Positions 1 through 6,569 of a DNA stretch of 7,870 bases are shown piece after piece. The notes below the pieces were generated by a model. It was not told where the DNA came from. It searched no databases and saw only the letters and a list, made by a program, of their open reading frames with translations. Position numbers and translations under genes: made by a program. The first letter of the stretch is position 1. Every line of letters begins with the position of its first letter. Origin of the DNA: Candidatus Hydrogenedentota bacterium (lineage in GTDB: Bacteria > Hydrogenedentota > Hydrogenedentia > Hydrogenedentales > CAITNO01); assembly GCA_007124105.1 (NCBI GenBank), contig SLFT01000317.1, positions 1 to 7,870 of the forward strand. Reading direction: 5' to 3'.

Positions 1-1
1 G

Positions 2-679
2 GAAGGCTGGTCGTTTATGGGAAGGCCCGTGGAGGCGTCCACCCATACGCCGTTTATGGGTTCAGACGGCGTGTTTACCGCCGCCGCCGCGCTCCGCGGC
101 GCCACGGAACTCTGCACCGACCTGCTGCTTGCTCCGGACTATGTAGAAGACCTTCTGGACTTTATCAATGACGCTATTATCGGGCGGATGAAGGCATGGC
201 GAAAACGCTTCGGACAACCCGAGCAGGAGGAAGAGTTTGGTTCGGCCGACGACTCCATTGAGATGCTTTCCGTTGCTCAATACAAACAGTTTGTGCTGCC
301 TCGGCACAGACGATTTTATGACGCCTTCTGTCCTGAAGGAATACGAGGCATCCACCTGTGCGGGAACGCCCAGCGATTGTTTCCCATACTGCAACAGGAA
401 CTCAATGTCACGGCCTTTGATACAGGCTTCCCGATGGATTTCGCGCTTTTCCGACGCGAGATGGGCCATGATACACTGCTCTCCGGCGGCCCTGCCGCGC
501 CACTTTTTGTGGAAGTAACCCCCGGCGCGGTGGTCGCCGAAACTGAGCGTATTCTGTGTTCCGGCATCTGCGACGGGGGACGGTTTATCCTTCAGGAAGG
601 GAACAACTTGCCGCCCTGTACGCCCCTTGACAATTGCCGCGCCTTTTATGAGACTGGTAAACGTTTGGGGGTACTATGA
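2..679 (+). CDS. UROD/MtaA-superfamily protein (uroporphyrinogen decarboxylase-like methyltransferase), 5' partial
   Basis: This is the C-terminal part of a TIM-barrel protein of the uroporphyrinogen decarboxylase / methylcobamide:CoM methyltransferase (MtaA, MtbA, CmuA) superfamily. The frame is open to the left edge (EGWSF precedes the Met at 17), so the Met at 17 is probably internal. Family landmarks are visible, counted from that Met: the HLCG motif with H113 and C115, then DTGFPMDF (135-142), a GGPA stretch (157-160) where UROD proteins have a G-N-D/P turn, and a C-terminal EGNNLPPCTPLDN motif (194-206) matching the family's PG-x-G-x-PP-x-TP-x-EN. The H-x-C pair is typical of the zinc-binding methyltransferase branch rather than true HemE. 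The usual third cysteine is Asn196, and a cysteine sits five residues later (C201). The stop overlaps the next start as ATGA, implying coupling to comB. Substrate is unknown; true HemE is unlikely. Confidence 0.8.
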   Translation, partial: EGWSFMGRPVEASTHTPFMGSDGVFTAAAALRGATELCTDLLLAPDYVEDLLDFINDAIIGRMKAWRKRFGQPEQEEEFGSADDSIEMLSVAQYKQFVLPRHRRFYDAFCPEGIRGIHLCGNAQRLFPILQQELNVTAFDTGFPMDFALFRREMGHDTLLSGGPAAPLFVEVTPGAVVAETERILCSGICDGGRFILQEGNNLPPCTPLDNCRAFYETGKRLGVL

Positions 680-1479
680 CAAGCGATGCGAAAGCAATGC
701 AACTACATCTGATACCAGGAAATGACGGGTGTCGTTTTGCTTCGCGCCAGAAAGCCGCTGCGGTGATTGTGGACGCGTTGCGCGCCAGCGCCACGGCTGC
801 CGCGTTGCTTGAGCACGGCGCCAAAAAACTGATGGTGACGGGCACAGTAGAAGACGCCTTTTCGCTGAAAGCGGCGTTGCCCGATGCGTTGCTGTACGGC
901 GAACGAGGTGGATTGCCGCCTGAAGGTTTTGATTATGGAAACAGCCCGCAAGAGGCCATAAATGGCAGGAGCAGACACATTATCTTTACCACTACCACCG
1001 GCGCGGGCAGGCTGATTGCGGCGTGGGGCGCGTTGCCGCTGCTGATGGGCAGTACAGTGAACGCAGCGTCTGTAGTACAATACCTCTTGGCTGCGGCTGT
1101 CCCAGAAGTGGCGCTTGTCCCTGCCGGCTTAATGGATGACCCGTCATTTAACGCGCAAGAGGACTGGACGGCGGCAACCTATATTGCCATGATGCTTTGT
1201 GAAGCATGCGCCGGTCACAGAACTGTTGTGTGGGGCAGGGGACATGAAGAGTTCCTTGAATACCAGGAACGCATTCGTGTTGAAGGCGTGGCATCACTGT
1301 TTGCGACAGCGCCTCATGCCGAGAAACTGCGGGCTGTTGCAAAGGAAGGTGATGTACGGTTTTGCGCCCAGACGAACATATACGATGCTGTGCCTGTTGC
1401 CTGTGAAAAAATAGGGGCTTGTCTCACAGTGCGAAACGGGCACGGGCAAGATGGCAAAACGGGAGTTTCTGATGGATAA
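676..1479 (+). CDS. comB: ComB-family 2-phosphosulfolactate phosphatase homologue
   Basis: A 267-residue protein matching the ComB family, whose characterised archaeal member removes phosphate from 2-phosphosulfolactate in coenzyme M biosynthesis (Mg-dependent, cytoplasmic). Many bacteria carry homologues whose substrate is not established. Family blocks appear in the expected order: V-D-A-L-R-A-S at 32-38, GER at 75-77, GFDYGNSP at 84-91, the TTTTGAG loop at 105-111, GSTVNA at 125-130, QEDW at 161-164 (family usually A-E-D), and DVRFCAQTN-x-x-x-AVP at 226-240. Length is normal for the family. The ATG at 676 overlaps the upstream stop (ATGA) and has GGGGG at 667-671. An ATG at 697 would give a family-like N-terminus (MQLHLI) but has a weaker ribosome site. 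The 3' end overlaps polX by 8 bases. Family assignment is firm; the reaction in this organism is inferred. Confidence 0.87.
   Translation: MTSDAKAMQLHLIPGNDGCRFASRQKAAAVIVDALRASATAAALLEHGAKKLMVTGTVEDAFSLKAALPDALLYGERGGLPPEGFDYGNSPQEAINGRSRHIIFTTTTGAGRLIAAWGALPLLMGSTVNAASVVQYLLAAAVPEVALVPAGLMDDPSFNAQEDWTAATYIAMMLCEACAGHRTVVWGRGHEEFLEYQERIRVEGVASLFATAPHAEKLRAVAKEGDVRFCAQTNIYDAVPVACEKIGACLTVRNGHGQDGKTGVSDG
1461..1465 (+). promoter_or_regulatory. Shine-Dalgarno site that decides the polX start
   Basis: GGGAG ends six bases before the ATG at 1472. The in-frame ATG at 1451 has only a weak purine stretch upstream. The protein from 1472 (MDNATIAQ...) begins as bacterial PolX proteins usually do. Confidence 0.65.
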
Positions 1480-3181
1480 TGCCACTATTGCGCAAGCGAT
1501 GAACGATATAGCGCTCCTACTCGAAATTAAAGGAGAGAATCCCTTCAAAATCCGGTCCTACTCCAATGCTGGGCAGACCATCGAAAAGATGAGTACACCC
1601 ATCGCAGTGCTGGTGCGGGAGAACCGGTTGCGCGACATCGAGGGAATAGGCGACGCGTTGGAAAAGAAAATCACGGAACTGGTCACAACAGGTGAACTGG
1701 AGTACCTGAACGAACTTCGGGGACAGTATCCCAAGACGATTCTTGATTTGCTGAAAGTGGACGGTCTGGGGCCAAAGAGCGTAAAGGCTTTGTATAAAGC
1801 GCTTGGCATTGGTTCGCTGGACGATTTGCGCCAGGCGTGTGAAGCGGGCGAGGTTCGGGAAGTTCAGGGCTTCTCGGCGAAGCGTGAGCAAAAGATTCTG
1901 GCGGCGCTGGCTTTTCTGGAGAAGCAGGGCGGTAAGTTTCGGCTCAATACCGCCTGGGTCACAGCCGCCGCCCTATGCGCGTATCTGGTAGACAACAGTC
2001 CCGCTACGCGTGTGGAAGTTGCGGGCAGCCTCCGTCGCTTCAAGGAAACGGTGAAAGATATAGACATTATCGCCGCTGCGGACAACACTGATGAGGTTAT
2101 GAAGGCCTTTCTCGGTTGGCCGGAAGTGGCGCGGGTGGTTTCCAGCGGCCCTACCAAGAGCGCGGTGGTTTTGAAAAACGGTATTCCCGTGGATGTGCGC
2201 GTCGTCGCGCCCAACCAGTTCCCCTATGCGCTTCTCCACTTTACAGGGAGCAAAGAGCATAATGTCGTATTGCGTCGCCGCGCGGCAGAACAAAATCTTA
2301 AATTAAACGAGTACGGACTGTTCCGCGAAGACGACACATCGCTCCAGTGCGACAACGAAACTGAAATCTATCAGGCCCTTGGGCTGCCTTTCCTGCCGCC
2401 TGAACTGCGCGAGGGCCTCTATGAAACTGATCTGTGTCCGCCAATCCAACTGGTGACACAAAACGACTTGCTTGGCATGGCGCATTGCCATTCCACCTGG
2501 AGCGATGGCAAGAACAGTATTGCGGAAATGGCAGACGCGACCCGCGAGTTGGGATATCACTATCTGGTTATCACGGATCACAGCCAGTCGTCCGTTTATG
2601 TAAACGGCCTGACCCCTGAACGGGTATTAGAGCAACATGCGGAGATAGACGCACTCAACGAGAGCGCTGACACTGGGTTCCGGGTTTTAAAGGGGATCGA
2701 ATCGGATATCCTTGCGGACGGTTCCTTGGATTATGATTCGGATATGTTGCGTCAATTCGCTTTTGTTATTGCATCGGTCCATTCCAACTTTGACATGACG
2801 GAGGCTGAAGCCACCAAACGCATTATACGGGCGATTGAAAACCCGTTCACGTCCGCCGTGGGACATCTCACGGGACGGCTGCTGCTCACACGCGCTGGCT
2901 ATACGGTGAACGTGGACAAAGTGGTAGACGCCGCCGTTGCCAATGGCGTGGCCTTCGAGATCAACGCAAACCCGAGACGTCTGGACATGGACTGGCGTCA
3001 TTTGCGTCGCGCCGCCGAGAAAGGGGCGCGCTTTGTTATCGGCCCTGACGCGCACCGCGTTGCGGGATTGCGCAATATGCGCTATGGGATTGGGATTGCC
3101 CGCAAGGGCGCATTGGCGCCGGAACATGTTTTGAACTGTCTGGGTGTGGAGGAATTCTTACAATGGCGAAAAGGCAGGTGA
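1472..3181 (+). CDS. polX: DNA polymerase X family with C-terminal PHP nuclease domain
   Basis: A 569-residue bacterial/archaeal-type PolX, the usual length, which fills short gaps in DNA repair. Bacterial relatives also have PHP-dependent 3'-5' exonuclease and abasic-site activities. Residues are counted from the ATG at 1472. The N-terminal 8-kDa-like region carries helix-hairpin-helix elements (about 54-83, 94-120, and a weaker one 128-149). The polymerase palm has the AGS motif (184-186) and catalytic aspartates D196, D198 (KDIDI) and D241 (PVDVR), followed by the FTGS motif at 257-260. The PHP domain (about 335-565) keeps all nine expected metal ligands: H338, H340, D345, H370, E410, H437, H465, D526 and H528. 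Both activities therefore look intact. The gene overlaps comB by 8 bases and nth by 19. A longer start at 1451 adds seven residues and is less likely. Confidence 0.95.
   Translation: MDNATIAQAMNDIALLLEIKGENPFKIRSYSNAGQTIEKMSTPIAVLVRENRLRDIEGIGDALEKKITELVTTGELEYLNELRGQYPKTILDLLKVDGLGPKSVKALYKALGIGSLDDLRQACEAGEVREVQGFSAKREQKILAALAFLEKQGGKFRLNTAWVTAAALCAYLVDNSPATRVEVAGSLRRFKETVKDIDIIAAADNTDEVMKAFLGWPEVARVVSSGPTKSAVVLKNGIPVDVRVVAPNQFPYALLHFTGSKEHNVVLRRRAAEQNLKLNEYGLFREDDTSLQCDNETEIYQALGLPFLPPELREGLYETDLCPPIQLVTQNDLLGMAHCHSTWSDGKNSIAEMADATRELGYHYLVITDHSQSSVYVNGLTPERVLEQHAEIDALNESADTGFRVLKGIESDILADGSLDYDSDMLRQFAFVIASVHSNFDMTEAEATKRIIRAIENPFTSAVGHLTGRLLLTRAGYTVNVDKVVDAAVANGVAFEINANPRRLDMDWRHLRRAAEKGARFVIGPDAHRVAGLRNMRYGIGIARKGALAPEHVLNCLGVEEFLQWRKGR
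3148..3152 (+). promoter_or_regulatory. Shine-Dalgarno site of nth inside the polX 3' end
   Basis: GGAGG lies within the last codons of polX, ten bases before the nth ATG at 3163. It supports this start and reinitiation on the polX mRNA. Confidence 0.6.
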
Positions 3182-3834
3182 AATCCAAACGCGAGAAAGA
3201 GCGGGCACTGGCCGTGTTTGAACGGCTGCGTACGGCCTATCCCGATGTGCGTTGCACCCTTGACTATAAAAATCCCCTGCAGCTTCTCATTATGACCATT
3301 CTCGCCGCGCAATGCACGGACGCGCGGGTGAACATTGTGTGTCGCGACTTGTTTCGCAAGTATGAGACGCCGGAAGCGTTTGCCAACGCCGCGCCGGGCG
3401 CACTGGAGGAGGCTATTCACGCATGCGGCTTCTTTAATCAAAAGGCGCGCGCTATCCGTCAAAGCTGCGCCATCATCATTGAAAAATACAACGGTCATGT
3501 GCCCGAGGACATGGCAGCGTTGTTAGAGTTGCCAGGCGTCGGACGTAAAATCGCCAACGCCGTGCGGGGCGAATGTTTTGGGAAACCGGCCGTTATTGTG
3601 GATACCCATTGCAAACGCGTTGCCAATCGGCTGGGTTTCACGAAAAACAGCGAGCCCAGGCACATCGAGCAAGACCTGATGGCTTTGTGGCCGGAGAAGT
3701 ACTGGACGTTGTATTCCCATTTCATGGTATTTCATGGACGCGCCGTGTGCAGGGCGCGTAACCCCCAATGCGACGCGTGTGTTGTAGTCGCGTGTTGTCC
3801 CTGGCCCACACGAAAGAAAAGGGATGTGAAATGA
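3163..3834 (+). CDS. nth: Endonuclease III (DNA glycosylase / AP lyase)
   Basis: A 223-residue HhH-GPD glycosylase that excises oxidised pyrimidines and nicks abasic sites in base excision repair. The helix-hairpin-helix LPGVGRK-x-AN spans 123-132 with the catalytic lysine K129, and the catalytic aspartate D147 sits in VDTH (146-149). The AAQCTD motif (48-53) matches the lesion-recognition loop region. The C-terminal iron-sulfur motif is complete: C196-x6-C203-x2-C206-x5-C212. One small departure is I130 where the family usually has Thr (GRKTA). MutY is excluded because the aligned position is Lys and the protein lacks a C-terminal NUDIX-like domain. The gene overlaps polX by 19 bases and shares ATGA with the next gene, so all three are probably co-translated. 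PolX could process and fill the gap that Nth opens. Confidence 0.95.
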   Translation: MAKRQVKSKREKERALAVFERLRTAYPDVRCTLDYKNPLQLLIMTILAAQCTDARVNIVCRDLFRKYETPEAFANAAPGALEEAIHACGFFNQKARAIRQSCAIIIEKYNGHVPEDMAALLELPGVGRKIANAVRGECFGKPAVIVDTHCKRVANRLGFTKNSEPRHIEQDLMALWPEKYWTLYSHFMVFHGRAVCRARNPQCDACVVVACCPWPTRKKRDVK

Positions 3835-4595
3835 CGCGTACAACTTCGCCAAAAGCGAGAATATCAGCCGAAAAAGAACCGCGCCCATCAAACTGGCTCG
3901 TGGCCGCTGTCATTGGCTATGTGGCGATCGCGCTGACAGTAGATACGCTGGCTGCGCAAAACATACGGTGGCCTTTCGGCTGGTCTGTTTTTCTATGGTC
4001 TCCGGCGTCGTTCTGGCGCGTTTTTGATGCGGCGCCGCCTTCCTGGGTCAGTACGCCTCCGGTGAGCCGCGTTGACGCGTTCAAACTCATTTGGTGGTTT
4101 ATCATTCCCTTCCTGATGTGCCTTCCCCGTATGGAGTGGCGATGGTTTTCGCCCCAGAATTGGAAACGGATGGACTGGTTGTTGCTGGCGGGTTTGATCG
4201 TGTTGGGGAGCATAGCCGTCGTAAGTGTTCGATTTATCCCCGCTCTGCGCAATACTTACGGCGGTATGAGCCACCTGTCGTCCGAGCTTAAACGCGGGTA
4301 CAGTATTGGCTATCTGGTGTGGATTGGCTCATGGCTGCCGGGGTGGACGTTGCTGCACCGTTATTTTTTGTTGCGCATTGTCATGCGCCGATTCCCGCGT
4401 TATGGGTGGTTGCTGATTCCCATTTCTGAAACCCTTTATCATCTCCAGAAACCGCTTATCGAGGCGGGTGGGATGCTGGTCTTTTCGCTGTTGCTTACAG
4501 GCTGGAGCGTGAAGCGTCGCAATGTGCTTCTACCCTTCATTGCTCATCTTTATGTTGAGATTGCGTTACTGGTTGCGCTGGTCTTTTTCCTGTGA
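3831..4595 (+). CDS. Polytopic membrane protein, degenerate CPBP (CAAX protease/bacteriocin-processing)-like
   Basis: A 254-residue inner-membrane protein with about six or seven hydrophobic segments (roughly 21-41, 84-98, 116-133, 158-175, 191-206, 213-225, 231-252). The C-terminal half has the layout of CPBP/Abi intramembrane proteases: W172-T173-LLH-R177 then YFLL where the family has E-E/W-E-xxx-R, then E200-xxx-H204 where it has F-xxx-H, then a LLP-x-x-AH block with H239-xxx-E243 where it has H-xxx-N/D. The arginine and both histidines survive, but the catalytic glutamate of motif 1 is replaced by Trp/Thr, so normal protease activity is doubtful. The start at 3831 is chosen because it forms ATGA with the nth stop and has AAGGGA (3819-3824) six bases upstream. 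An upstream ATG at 3768 would lie deep inside nth. It is the last gene of the operon. Family assignment is tentative; membrane location is solid. Confidence 0.6.
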   Translation: MTRTTSPKARISAEKEPRPSNWLVAAVIGYVAIALTVDTLAAQNIRWPFGWSVFLWSPASFWRVFDAAPPSWVSTPPVSRVDAFKLIWWFIIPFLMCLPRMEWRWFSPQNWKRMDWLLLAGLIVLGSIAVVSVRFIPALRNTYGGMSHLSSELKRGYSIGYLVWIGSWLPGWTLLHRYFLLRIVMRRFPRYGWLLIPISETLYHLQKPLIEAGGMLVFSLLLTGWSVKRRNVLLPFIAHLYVEIALLVALVFFL

Positions 4596-4605
4596 GATAT
4601 GCGGG

Positions 4606-6444
4606 CTAACCGCCTGTGGCGCTTTGTGCGCAGAATCCCAGCTGACGCAGTACGCGTTGAAATGCGGCGGTTTTCTTCGCGGGTACAACAAGGCGGTGTT
4701 GGCCCGCGTGATAGCACAGTGATTTACCTTTGGCGTCGTGGGCGATCAGAAGCGCCGTCGCTTCGTCCTCGACGTAATAGATTTCTGCGGGGCCTTCGTA
4801 GCGCACTTTAACGGCGCGACGAATCGTGTCTTCAATAAATGTGCGCACGTTATCCGGAACGGGCGATACGCTGTTGGCATCCAGAAATTCCTCTATTTCC
4901 CCAGCGCTTATGCCGCTTTCCAGCGAATCAAGAATGCGTCGGCTGTCAATGCGCCAGGTGTGGTCGCCGTCTTTGGTCGCGATACGTTCGAGAAAGAGCG
5001 CATCCGACGCCAGCAGTGCTTCAGGATGCCGCAATACAATGTCCTGGTTGGGAAGCACCTGGAAGATGGGACGCTGCGTGATTGGCGGCGGTGTGTAAGC
5101 ATATTCCATGTCCAGACAATAAGCGCCGAGCGGGGTAAGTCGAAAAAACTTCAGGCCGTCATATCGCGACAGATAGGTCATGGAGTCGGCTCCCCACAAT
5201 TCGTGGAAATCAGTTCGCGCGCCTTCGGGCGCCGTATGCGCAATATCTACAATACCCAGCGTACCGGCGTATTCCCATAATAGCGCCATAATGTAGCGTC
5301 CTTGCAGGATTGACCATGAGTGGCAACCACCGTACCCCAGATTGCCATAATGCGGTTCGCCAATATAAAGTTTCCATGGATTAAGTGTGATGTCAAAATA
5401 CATATCATGGGCAAGAAAGAAGTCAAAGAAATCGTCTATATACACCCACTTGCCTGTCGGGCACTCCGACAGGCATAGGTCCACAGTGTCCCGGCGTTCG
5501 GCGACAGCGGTCAGACCGCCGAATCCCTTGCTTTTTTGTCCCTTGATTTCGTTGATGCGGCTCAACTCATCCAGTTTGCCTTTTGTTAACCAACGCCCCC
5601 AGATTAGTTTCAGTGTGTCTTGAGGCGGTTGTGTCAGCGCTTTTTTTCCAGCAGTGGTCAATGCCAGTTTTTTTCCTTTGGGCTTGGCAAGGTTCGCCGC
5701 CTGTAGTAATAGCGGCCACGCAAAGGCGCGCATAAAATCATCTGCCTTGATTACTTGTCCTTGAGGAATGAAATCACCGTCACGTAGAATGGCGCATAGT
5801 GCGTTGGCGGAAGCTGCCGTTGCTTTACCAGTTGCGGTGCTGACCGATACCCGCCCCGTGTCTACCAGACGCAACACGGCAATAAGGTCATGGAGCGCCG
5901 CCGATTCTGTCTCGATGATGTCTAATGACGGTATTTGAATGTTATCGTCTTTGTAGCGCCAGCTGCTGATGCCGGGTGGCGTGTCGGGCAGCGAATCGTA
6001 TGTTTTTACAGACACATCAGGCGGTTCAGGAACGAACTCTTTGAATCGTTTTATCAAATCCTGGGGCAGAAACTCATACGTAAACAATACATCAAAAATG
6101 GTGTAGGGATGCTTTTCCTCGCCAAAACCGTAACCGCTCCGGTAACGTTTAGGCAGCGCGCCATATTTGGCCAGAAACTTTTGCGGCTCATATTCGCCCA
6201 GGGTGCTTCGATGAACCGCCTCGGCAATGGCGCTCTGTGTCAACGCGTCCATACAATTCCAGGTTTCGCGCAACCGTTCCCCGGCGAAATGGTTTTCGAT
6301 AGCGGCGATTCGGTGCGCCTTGGGGAGGGCGGACCGTTTAATGCCTAACGCTCTCATCACTTCTTTCAAATCATCCAACGTGCGTGATTCTAACGCCTCG
6401 CGGAATGTATCGAAACCCGCTGTCGGGTAAAAATATCTTGGCAA
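4606..6444 (-). CDS. Helicase-associated (XPB/Ssl2 N-terminal-like) domain protein without helicase motor
   Basis: A 612-residue cytoplasmic protein of uncertain function. The region about 455-545 (IFQVLPNQDIVLRHP... through GISAGEIEEFL and a P-x-x-V-x-x-FI-x-D end) resembles the domain annotated as helicase-associated or XPB/Ssl2 N-terminal-like, found in bacteria both fused to and separate from helicases. The N-terminus (about 10-55) has a SAP-like look: TLDDLKEVMRALGI followed by basic residues and IAAIENHF. A basic winged-helix-like stretch (about 231-275, KPKGKKLALTTAGKKAL) is typical of helix-turn-helix repeats in such proteins. No Walker A, DEAD/DEAH box or other helicase motif is present. 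The start is TTG at 6442-6444: AAGGAA lies six bases upstream, and no ATG codon fits the N-terminus. It converges on the CPBP-like gene with a 10-bp gap. A role in DNA or chromatin binding is inferred only. Confidence 0.65.
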   Translation of the reverse strand: MPRYFYPTAGFDTFREALESRTLDDLKEVMRALGIKRSALPKAHRIAAIENHFAGERLRETWNCMDALTQSAIAEAVHRSTLGEYEPQKFLAKYGALPKRYRSGYGFGEEKHPYTIFDVLFTYEFLPQDLIKRFKEFVPEPPDVSVKTYDSLPDTPPGISSWRYKDDNIQIPSLDIIETESAALHDLIAVLRLVDTGRVSVSTATGKATAASANALCAILRDGDFIPQGQVIKADDFMRAFAWPLLLQAANLAKPKGKKLALTTAGKKALTQPPQDTLKLIWGRWLTKGKLDELSRINEIKGQKSKGFGGLTAVAERRDTVDLCLSECPTGKWVYIDDFFDFFLAHDMYFDITLNPWKLYIGEPHYGNLGYGGCHSWSILQGRYIMALLWEYAGTLGIVDIAHTAPEGARTDFHELWGADSMTYLSRYDGLKFFRLTPLGAYCLDMEYAYTPPPITQRPIFQVLPNQDIVLRHPEALLASDALFLERIATKDGDHTWRIDSRRILDSLESGISAGEIEEFLDANSVSPVPDNVRTFIEDTIRRAVKVRYEGPAEIYYVEDEATALLIAHDAKGKSLCYHAGQHRLVVPAKKTAAFQRVLRQLGFCAQSATGG

Positions 6445-6449
6445 GATAT
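6433..6449. repeat. Perfect 17-bp palindrome over the TTG start codon
   Basis: ATATCTTG and CAAGATAT are exact 8-bp inverted arms around a single base. The site covers the TTG start of the helicase-associated gene and sits just downstream of its ribosome site. It could be an operator for a dimeric regulator (possibly autoregulation), or in RNA a small hairpin that hides the start codon. Both uses are inferred; the symmetry is seen directly. Confidence 0.6.
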
Positions 6450-6450
6450 A

Positions 6451-6456
6451 TTCCTT
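6451..6456 (-). promoter_or_regulatory. Shine-Dalgarno site supporting the TTG start
   Basis: On the - strand this reads AAGGAA, six bases before the TTG at 6444. It is the main support for a non-ATG start. Confidence 0.65.
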
Positions 6457-6493
6457 TCCTTACTGTGGTTTTTATGATAGAGTCAGATGGAGA

Positions 6494-6522
6494 CTTATAG
6501 GACATCCCGGCTAGTTTTACAA
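6494..6522 (-). promoter_or_regulatory. Candidate sigma70-type promoter for the helicase-associated gene
   Basis: On the - strand TTGTAA (6517-6522) and TATAAG (6494-6499) are separated by exactly 17 bases, matching four and five of six consensus bases. Transcription would start near 6487 and leave a leader of about 40 bases. The rest of the 125-bp gap (6445-6569) shows no clear terminator for the CNT gene, only a weak CCGG/CCGG hairpin at 6566-6578 without a U-run. Co-transcription from the CNT gene is therefore also possible. Confidence 0.45.
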
Positions 6523-6569
6523 ATACAAGATGTGGCATCCCACTGGTAATCAATGATCTTTCGGCCCGG

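Noticed and set aside
76..105. CCG-rich low-complexity stretch
   Set aside because: It encodes an ordinary alanine-rich helix of the UROD-like protein; it is codon bias, not a repeat element.
703..1080. 125-codon - strand open frame opposite comB
   Set aside because: Arg/Gln-rich shadow translation without a ribosome site or family look.
1451..1471. Longer polX start at 1451
   Set aside because: It adds seven residues not typical of the family and has a poor ribosome site, while 1472 has GGGAG six bases upstream.
2687..3127. 146-codon - strand open frame opposite the PHP domain of polX
   Set aside because: It is fully inside a conserved coding region; the composition is that of a shadow frame.
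3768..3830. Longer start of the CPBP-like gene inside nth
   Set aside because: It would overlap the essential iron-sulfur region of nth. The ATGA at 3831 with AAGGGA upstream fits the pattern of the other junctions.
4738..5280. 180-codon + strand open frame opposite the helicase-associated gene
   Set aside because: Its protein shows no recognisable motif, and the - strand frame is much longer with domain similarity. It is a codon-bias shadow.
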